Shown here one piece after another: positions 12,990 to 17,887 of a stretch of 17,887 nucleotides of DNA. The notes under the pieces were generated by a model, which was not told where the DNA came from, made no database searches, and was given only the letters and a program-made list of their open reading frames with translations. Source of the stretch: an uncultured Collinsella sp. (GTDB taxonomy: Bacteria; Actinomycetota; Coriobacteriia; Coriobacteriales; Coriobacteriaceae). The stretch covers positions 1 to 17,887 of the forward strand of contig CAAFQT010000245.1 in assembly GCA_900765185.1 (NCBI GenBank). The letters are read 5' to 3'. Within the stretch, counting starts at the first letter, position 1; every line of letters starts with the position of its first letter. The position numbers were made by a program, and so were the translations under genes.

Positions 12990-15065
12990 TTACTTGGCGC
13001 GGCCCTCCTCATAGCGCTCGACCAGCTTGGCCTGAACATCGTAGGGAACCTGCTCGTAGCCAGCGGGCTTCATGGTAAAGTCACCCGTGCCGCGCGTGAT
13101 AGAGCGCAGGCGCGTCGAATAATCCGTCAGCTCTGCCAGCGGCGCCTGGGCAATGACCACGGTGTCGCCGCGCTCATCGGTCTCCATACCCGTCACGCGA
13201 CCGCGCGATGCCGAGATGTCGCCCATCACAGCGCCGGCGTAGCTTTCGGGAATAGTCACCGTGATTTCCTCGATGGGCTCCAGCACCACCGGGTCGGCAT
13301 CGGCGCACGCCTTGCGCAGGCCGATGCGAGCCGCCGCGCGGAACGCCATCTCGTTGGAGTCGACGCTGTGATACGAGCCGTCGTACACAGCCACGCGAAT
13401 GCCCGTGAGCGGGTAGCCGGCAATGATGCCGTCCTTCATGGTCTCCTGGACACCCTTGTCCACGGCGGGGATGAGCGAGCGCGGGATGCGGCCACCCACG
13501 ACCTCGTCTACAAACTCATAGCCATCGCTCGTGCCGTCGGGCCCAATGAGCGGCTCAACGCGCAGCCAGCAGTCGCCATACTGACCGGCACCGCCAGTCT
13601 GTTTCTTGTGGCGGCCCTGCGCGGTTGCCGTACGGCGAATGGTCTCGCGATACGGAATGCGGATCGGCACGCTCTTGGCCACGACCTTGGTGCGATCCTC
13701 CAAACGGTTGAGCAGCACCGAAACCTGCGCCTCACCAACGGCGGAGATAATGGTCTGGCCCGTCTCCTCGTCACGATCGATGCTCATGGTCGGATCGGCC
13801 TTGCAGGCCTTCTCGATAAACGTGTAGAGCTTCTCTTCGTCGCCGCGATTCTCGGCCTCGATGGCGATGCGGTACTGCGAGTTGGGGAACTTAAACGCCG
13901 CAGCCTCGACCTTGCCGGTAATCGAGAGCGTATCGCCCGTCTCGGCCGCCAGCTTGGGTGCCACGATAATGTCGCCGGCATAGGCGTGACCGACCTCGGT
14001 CATGTCGCGGCCGCACATCACATACAGGTGAGCCAGACGGTCGCCCTTGCGCGTGCGCGCGTTGACCAGCTCAAGGCCCGGCTCAAGCGTACCCGTCAGC
14101 ACCTTAATAAAGCTGATGCGACCCTGCTGCGGATCGGCCAGGGTCTTAAACACAAACGCCACCGGACGATCATCGTCGCTTGAAATCTTGAGCGAATCGC
14201 CGTCGATAAGCGGCATCTCGCCGTAGTCGGTCGGCGCCGGGAAGTATGTGGCGATGTCGTCCATCAGCGAGTTGACGCCCTGCTCCTTAATGCAATCGCC
14301 CGCAAAGACCGGCACAAAGATGCGCTCGGCGATCGCCTTCGACAGCAGGCCTTCAAGCTCCTCCTGCGTCAGCGTCTCCTCGCCTTCCAAGTACTTCATC
14401 ATCAGTTCATCGTCAGCCTCGGCCACCAGCTCGCACAGATGGTCATGGGCTTCCTCGGCCTGGGCACGATACTCCTCGGGAATCTCCGACTCAACGGCTT
14501 CGGTGCCGTTGCAATGGCGCGCCTTCATGCGCACCAGGTCGATGATGCCGTCAAAGTCCTCGCCCTCGCCCCAGGGAAGGGTCACGGCGCCCAGGCGCGT
14601 GCCAAAGCGCTCTTGCAGCAGGTCCATCGTGGTCGCAAAGCTGGCCTCGGAGCGCGACAGGCGGTTTACGAACACCGCACGCGCCAGACGCAGGTCCTCG
14701 GCGGCATACCAGAGCTTAACCGTCGTAGGCTGTGGGCCGGCCTCGGCGTCGACCACAAACAGAGCCGTCTCGCAGACGCTCATCGCGGCAAAGGCGTCGC
14801 CGATAAAATCGGGGTAGCACGGGGCATCGAGCACATTGATGCGCACGCCCTTCCAGTCGATAGGCGCAATGGTCGTCGAGATGGAAAATGCACGCTTGAC
14901 CTCTTCGGGGTCATAGTCGAGCGTGGGCTTGGTGCCGTCGTGGCCGCCCAGGCGGGCGGTCTTGCCGGAAAGGTGGAGCATGGCCTCGGCGAGTGAAGTC
15001 TTGCCCACCCCGCCTTGGCCTACGAGCACCACGTTCCTTACGTTACCGGTCTTGGGAGCACCCAT
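12990..15065 (-). CDS. Elongation factor G-like protein (EF-G2 type translational GTPase)
   Basis: 691 residues from the ATG at 15063-15065, which has a perfect AAGGAGG 5 nt upstream. The frame extends 37 residues further, but that part is unlikely to be translated. All five EF-G domains appear present. The P-loop is GQGGVGKTS (16-24). The switch I area reads EEVKRAFSIST, the switch II motif is DAPCYPDF (80-87), the G4 motif is NRLSR (134-138), and the G5 region is FAGDCIKEQG. Domain IV has HKKQTGGAGQYGDC, and domain V ends TRGTGDFTMKPAGYEQVP. Canonical EF-G has DTPGHVDF and NKMDR. The His to Tyr change is seen in EF-G2-type paralogues, but Gly to Cys in switch II and loss of the G4 Asp are further departures. 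This is not the housekeeping EF-G: there is no rpsL/rpsG/tuf context. Its role is unknown; ribosome-associated is inference. Confidence 0.9.
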   Translation of the reverse strand: MGAPKTGNVRNVVLVGQGGVGKTSLAEAMLHLSGKTARLGGHDGTKPTLDYDPEEVKRAFSISTTIAPIDWKGVRINVLDAPCYPDFIGDAFAAMSVCETALFVVDAEAGPQPTTVKLWYAAEDLRLARAVFVNRLSRSEASFATTMDLLQERFGTRLGAVTLPWGEGEDFDGIIDLVRMKARHCNGTEAVESEIPEEYRAQAEEAHDHLCELVAEADDELMMKYLEGEETLTQEELEGLLSKAIAERIFVPVFAGDCIKEQGVNSLMDDIATYFPAPTDYGEMPLIDGDSLKISSDDDRPVAFVFKTLADPQQGRISFIKVLTGTLEPGLELVNARTRKGDRLAHLYVMCGRDMTEVGHAYAGDIIVAPKLAAETGDTLSITGKVEAAAFKFPNSQYRIAIEAENRGDEEKLYTFIEKACKADPTMSIDRDEETGQTIISAVGEAQVSVLLNRLEDRTKVVAKSVPIRIPYRETIRRTATAQGRHKKQTGGAGQYGDCWLRVEPLIGPDGTSDGYEFVDEVVGGRIPRSLIPAVDKGVQETMKDGIIAGYPLTGIRVAVYDGSYHSVDSNEMAFRAAARIGLRKACADADPVVLEPIEEITVTIPESYAGAVMGDISASRGRVTGMETDERGDTVVIAQAPLAELTDYSTRLRSITRGTGDFTMKPAGYEQVPYDVQAKLVERYEEGRAK

Positions 15066-15301
15066 GATGACCTCCTTGCAGGGCCGCGCGCAATGCGCGA
15101 CGCCAACGGGGAGAGTTCGCGGTCGGTGCCGTCCCGGGAGCAGCATGGTCGGCAGCCGAGCCGACTCACCCTCCAAATGTCCTATGCCACCACCCTACCC
15201 TCACAGGCGACTGTCCATGCACACCTTTCGGCGCACGTATGAATACAGGCGGCGAGAGGAAGGGGCGAGCTTGCGAGGCGATTATTGAACCCCACGGATG
15301 C

Positions 15302-15342
15302 AAATAAAATGCCGCCCCAGGCCGTAAGACCTGCGGCGGCAT
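15302..15342 (-). terminator. Terminator of the amino-acid ABC operon
   Basis: Outer arms ATGCCGCC (15309-15316) and GGCGGCAT (15335-15342), a C·C mismatch, then CAGG/CCTG. On the minus strand it is followed by TTTATTTG. It lies 33 bp past the ATPase stop. Confidence 0.85.
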
Positions 15343-15375
15343 CACCTCAATAAGCAGTTGAGTAAATAGCTGAGC

Positions 15376-16140
15376 CTATCCCTCGATACGGCTCAAGAAC
15401 TCGCGTGTACGCTGCTCGCGCGGATGATCGATAACCTGCTCGGCCGGACCCTCCTCGACAATGCGCCCGCCGTCCATAAAGACCACGCGGTCGGCAACGT
15501 CGCGGGCAAACTGCATCGCGTGCGTCACAATCACCATCGTCATATTCTGCGCGGCCAGATCCTTGATGACGCGCAGAACCTCGGCCGTCAGCTCGGGATC
15601 GAGCGCCGAGGTCGGCTCATCAAAGAACAAGATTTCCGGGTCGAGCGCCAGGGCGCGGGCAATACTTACGCGTTGCTGCTGACCGCCCGAAAGCTCGCAG
15701 GGCACCTTGTTCTCGTTACCCGTAAGCCCCATCTGTGCAATGAGCTCGTGTGCGCGAGCCTCCGCCTGCTCGCGCGGGCGCTTAAGCACGCGGATCGGTG
15801 CATCGGTGATGTTTTTCATCACGGTATAGTGCGGGAACAGATTGTAGTTCTGAAACACCAAACCAAACCGCGAGCGCGCCTGTTTAGGCACATCGCCCTT
15901 TGCGTACACCGCGCCCGAACCCGCATCCGTCGCAACGGCAAGGTCACCAAACGAGAGCGAGCCTCCGTCGAGTGTCTCGAGCAGCGTGGCACACCGCAAC
16001 AGCGTGGACTTGCCGCCACCCGAAGGCCCGATAATCGCCACGACCTCGCCACGCTTCACCTCAAGCGAGATATCCTTGAGCACCTCATTGCCGCCAAACG
16101 CCTTACGCGCGTTCGATATATTCATAACCGTTCCGGACAC
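15376..16140 (-). CDS. Polar amino acid ABC transporter ATP-binding protein
   Basis: 254 residues from the GTG at 16138-16140, chosen because GGAGG lies exactly 5 nt upstream. A downstream ATG at 16125 is the alternative, and the frame opens at 16167. Walker A is GPSGGGKST (38-46), the Q-loop is FQNYNLFPHYTVMKN (Q97), the signature is LSGGQQQRVSIARAL (150-164), Walker B is ILFFDEPTSALDP (170-182), and the H-loop is H207 in VTHAMQFA. This is the GlnQ/HisP class that powers uptake of polar amino acids. It is the last gene of a three-gene operon, 39 nt after the permease stop, and is followed by a terminator. Confidence 0.95.
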   Translation of the reverse strand: MSGTVMNISNARKAFGGNEVLKDISLEVKRGEVVAIIGPSGGGKSTLLRCATLLETLDGGSLSFGDLAVATDAGSGAVYAKGDVPKQARSRFGLVFQNYNLFPHYTVMKNITDAPIRVLKRPREQAEARAHELIAQMGLTGNENKVPCELSGGQQQRVSIARALALDPEILFFDEPTSALDPELTAEVLRVIKDLAAQNMTMVIVTHAMQFARDVADRVVFMDGGRIVEEGPAEQVIDHPREQRTREFLSRIEG

Positions 16141-16178
16141 AGGAACCTCCACGTGTTTGAAAAGCACAACGGGACAGG

Positions 16179-16832
16179 CTAGTCATGGTAATAGTCAAGT
16201 CGTTTCTCGGCAGCGTCTAACAGCATCTCGACTACAAAGTTAAAGACCCAGTAAATCAGTGCCGCGATCGCAAACGGTACCATGCTCACCTGCGAGGCGA
16301 CCAGCGCCTTGGCCGTCGAGAACATCTCACCCACGCCAATGGCAAACGCCAGCGACGTGTCCTTGACCAGCGTGATGATCTCGTTGCCCATCGCCGGCAA
16401 AATGCGCTTGGCGACCTGCGGCATCACGATATACAGAAACGTCTGCGTGCGCGAATAGCCCAGCACCTCGGCGGCCTCGTATTGACCGCGCGGAATGGAC
16501 TGCAGGCCCGAGCGATAGATCTCGGCAAAGTAACCGGCGTAGTTGATGATGAACGCCACGACGCACGCCGTCCACTTGGAATCGGGCGTGAGCGAAATGC
16601 CGAACACGTAGTACGGGGCAAAGTAGATGGCAAACATCTGCAGCATGAGCGGTGTGCCGCGCATGACCGAAATGTAGATGCGCGCAATCCAGCGAAGCGG
16701 CGCGATTTTGCTCATGCGCATAAACGCCACGGGGATTCCCAGCGGAATCGACCCCAGCAGTGTCAGCACAAACAACTGCAAACTGACCAAGAATCCCTGG
16801 CCAAGCATCTGCATCATGACCTGAATAGACAT
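16179..16832 (-). CDS. Polar amino acid ABC transporter permease (His/Glu/Gln class)
   Basis: 217 residues from the ATG at 16830-16832. That ATG shares its A with the upstream TAA stop (TAATG), so translational coupling is expected. About five membrane segments are visible, starting with GFLVSLQLFVLTLLGSIPLG (12-31). The cytoplasmic EAA loop is YEAAEVLGYSRTQTFLYIVMPQ, which contacts the ATPase. The MRGTPLMLQMFAIYF segment is typical of the HisM/GlnP family. The longer start at 16847 would add five residues and overlap the binding-protein gene. Only one permease gene is present, so a homodimeric channel is likely. Confidence 0.95.
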   Translation of the reverse strand: MSIQVMMQMLGQGFLVSLQLFVLTLLGSIPLGIPVAFMRMSKIAPLRWIARIYISVMRGTPLMLQMFAIYFAPYYVFGISLTPDSKWTACVVAFIINYAGYFAEIYRSGLQSIPRGQYEAAEVLGYSRTQTFLYIVMPQVAKRILPAMGNEIITLVKDTSLAFAIGVGEMFSTAKALVASQVSMVPFAIAALIYWVFNFVVEMLLDAAEKRLDYYHD

Positions 16833-17692
16833 TACTTGAGCACCCAATTATCGAAAGATAGACCATAGCTTGAATACTTGTCGCACAGGTCCTTAACCGT
16901 GCCGTCCTCGTAGAGCGCCTTGAGCGACTCGGTCACAGCATCGGCCGACTTGGTGTCGCCTTTCTTAAAGCCAACGGCGTAGTGCTCGCTGGACAGCGGC
17001 CCATCAAGCTGCGTGTAGGCATCGGGCTTGGCGGCAAGCTGATACTGGGCAATCGAAAGGTCGCACGCCACAGCATCGACCGCACCGCTCTCAAGCTGCA
17101 TAAAGGCCGTGTTGTACTCGCCGATGGTATCGAGCGTGGCAAACGTCGCCGCCAGATCCTTCTGGTCACCCTCGAGCACGTCCTGCGCAGCGGAATCGGT
17201 CTGGGTAATCACGGTCTTGCCGGCAAGATCGTCCCAGCTCTTGATACCCGCGTCCTTCTTGACCACCAGCACCTGTTCATTGAGCATGTACGGCTCGGAG
17301 AACGTGTAATCGTCCTCGCGGCCCTCCTTGGTAAAACCGTTCCAGATGCAGTTGATGGCGCCGGAGTTGAGCAGCGTGTCCTTGGCATCCCAGTCGATGG
17401 CCTCGTATTTGACCTCCCAGCCCTGCTTATCGGCAACAGCCTTGGCCAGATCGAGATCAAAGCCGGTGTACTCGCCATCGTCGCCTACAAAGCCGTACGG
17501 AGGATAGGACTTATCAAAGCCCACCACGAGCTTCTTGGACTCCGCAGCGCCCTTCACATCCTTGGCCGCGGCAGAACCAGCAGCGGAGCCCTTGCCGGCA
17601 CCACCGCCGCAGCCGACAAGACCAAGGCCAAGCACCGTGGCAAGCGAGCCGGCTAGACCAACAAACTGACGACGAGACATATCGGTGTTCAT
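16832..17692 (-). CDS. Amino acid ABC transporter substrate-binding lipoprotein (family 3)
   Basis: 286 residues from the ATG at 17690-17692, which has GGGGGA well spaced; seven further upstream codons are open. The N-terminus has a twin-arginine motif (SRRQFVG, 6-12), a hydrophobic stretch and a lipobox LVGC with Cys at 28, so a Tat-exported lipoprotein is predicted. A Gly/Ala/Ser linker (29-50) leads to the family 3 solute-binding fold: LVVGFDKSYPPYGF, GEYTGFDLDLAKAVAD, WDAKDTLLNSGAINCIWNGFT, YTFSEPYMLNEQVLVVK and GKTVITQTDSAAQDVLEG. The substrate is a polar amino acid or a dipeptide such as cystine; the sequence alone does not decide. It is the first gene of the operon with its own promoter. 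Confidence 0.95.
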   Translation of the reverse strand: MNTDMSRRQFVGLAGSLATVLGLGLVGCGGGAGKGSAAGSAAAKDVKGAAESKKLVVGFDKSYPPYGFVGDDGEYTGFDLDLAKAVADKQGWEVKYEAIDWDAKDTLLNSGAINCIWNGFTKEGREDDYTFSEPYMLNEQVLVVKKDAGIKSWDDLAGKTVITQTDSAAQDVLEGDQKDLAATFATLDTIGEYNTAFMQLESGAVDAVACDLSIAQYQLAAKPDAYTQLDGPLSSEHYAVGFKKGDTKSADAVTESLKALYEDGTVKDLCDKYSSYGLSFDNWVLK

Positions 17693-17710
17693 GGTATTCC
17701 CCCTTGATGG

Positions 17711-17761
17711 CACTTTAGTTAGATAAAGTGAGTCATGTAACGTTCAGAATCATACACTTTA
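17711..17761. promoter_or_regulatory. CACTTTA boxes at the ABC operon promoter
   Basis: CACTTTA is at 17711-17717 and 17755-17761, and its reverse complement TAAAGTG at 17724-17730. The first and third form a 7-bp inverted repeat with a 6-nt spacer in the untranslated leader. The other lies in the promoter spacer directly next to the -10. This is a candidate repressor site. Confidence 0.45.
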
Positions 17762-17777
17762 GCGTGATAGAGCACAA
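17749..17777 (-). promoter_or_regulatory. Promoter of the amino-acid ABC operon
   Basis: On the minus strand, TTGTGC (17772-17777), a 17-nt spacer, and TATGAT (17749-17754). It lies about 57 bp before the binding-protein start codon. Confidence 0.7.
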
Positions 17778-17844
17778 GGGAGGGGTTGCCCGCTGGGCTC
17801 CGGGGCGGGGGTTAAGTTTCCTGCTCTACAGTCCTGCTCACGAC

Positions 17845-17867
17845 GGAGGCCACATTAAGTGGCCTCC
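17845..17867. terminator. Hairpin at the right edge
   Basis: A 9-bp perfect stem GGAGGCCAC/GTGGCCTCC with an ATTAA loop. No T-run follows on either strand. It probably ends a minus-strand gene lying beyond the window, but this cannot be confirmed. Confidence 0.5.
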
Positions 17868-17887
17868 TGTTCGTGCGGAACTCGCGA

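Noticed and set aside
12954..14183. 409-residue plus-strand ORF antisense to the EF-G-like gene
   Set aside because: It is a shadow frame of a well-supported translation-factor gene and has no domain or Shine-Dalgarno site.
15066..15176. N-terminal extension of the EF-G-like protein
   Set aside because: The perfect AAGGAGG at the ATG at 15065 and the usual EF-G N-terminus beginning right there make the 37 extra residues unlikely.

Overview
The window is GC-rich, densely coded and bacterial. Gene content and style point to the Coriobacteriia, most likely a Collinsella-like gut actinobacterium: a LarE-type sulfur transferase, an EF-G paralogue, a Tat-dependent lipoprotein beginning SRRQF, strong Shine-Dalgarno sites, and a dispersed palindromic repeat built on CCTGCCAAAA. 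This assignment is inference; there is no rRNA or taxonomic marker here. No tRNA, rRNA, CRISPR array or transposase was seen.

Left part (1-4310). A small one-pass membrane protein and an NtrC-like regulator with a degenerate AAA+ core lie on the minus strand, downstream of a YeiH-family membrane exporter. The gap between exporter and regulator contains three overlapping inverted repeats that cannot all form at once, which suggests a leader or attenuator. A FadR-type GntR regulator diverges from the exporter and is its most likely local regulator.

Middle (4211-9440). glmS (glucosamine-6-phosphate synthase) diverges from a LacI-family regulator. Their shared region holds a 10-bp inverted repeat next to the glmS promoter, a second hairpin and one copy of the dispersed repeat. 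Beyond a strong bidirectional terminator come a HAD phosphatase/phosphomutase-like gene (minus) and a divergent larE (plus).

Region 9400-11870 looks more accessory. It has a 100-nt nested palindrome, two copies of the dispersed repeat, and an AlbA_2/HATPase/winged-helix protein. The promoter of that protein sits inside a cluster of about eleven copies of a TTTAGAGAGA box in both orientations. This is the most striking non-coding signal in the window and probably an autoregulatory operator array.

Right part (11878-17887). There is an exported DNA/RNA non-specific endonuclease, an EF-G-like GTPase with altered G motifs, and a complete polar amino-acid ABC operon. The operon runs binding lipoprotein, permease, ATPase, with a TAATG stop/start overlap and a well-defined promoter surrounded by three CACTTTA boxes.

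Several unlinked genes share an extended -10 promoter of the form TGCTA. The long ORFs opposite glmS, yeiH, the EF-G-like gene and the ABC operon are judged to be reading-frame shadows of GC-rich genes.
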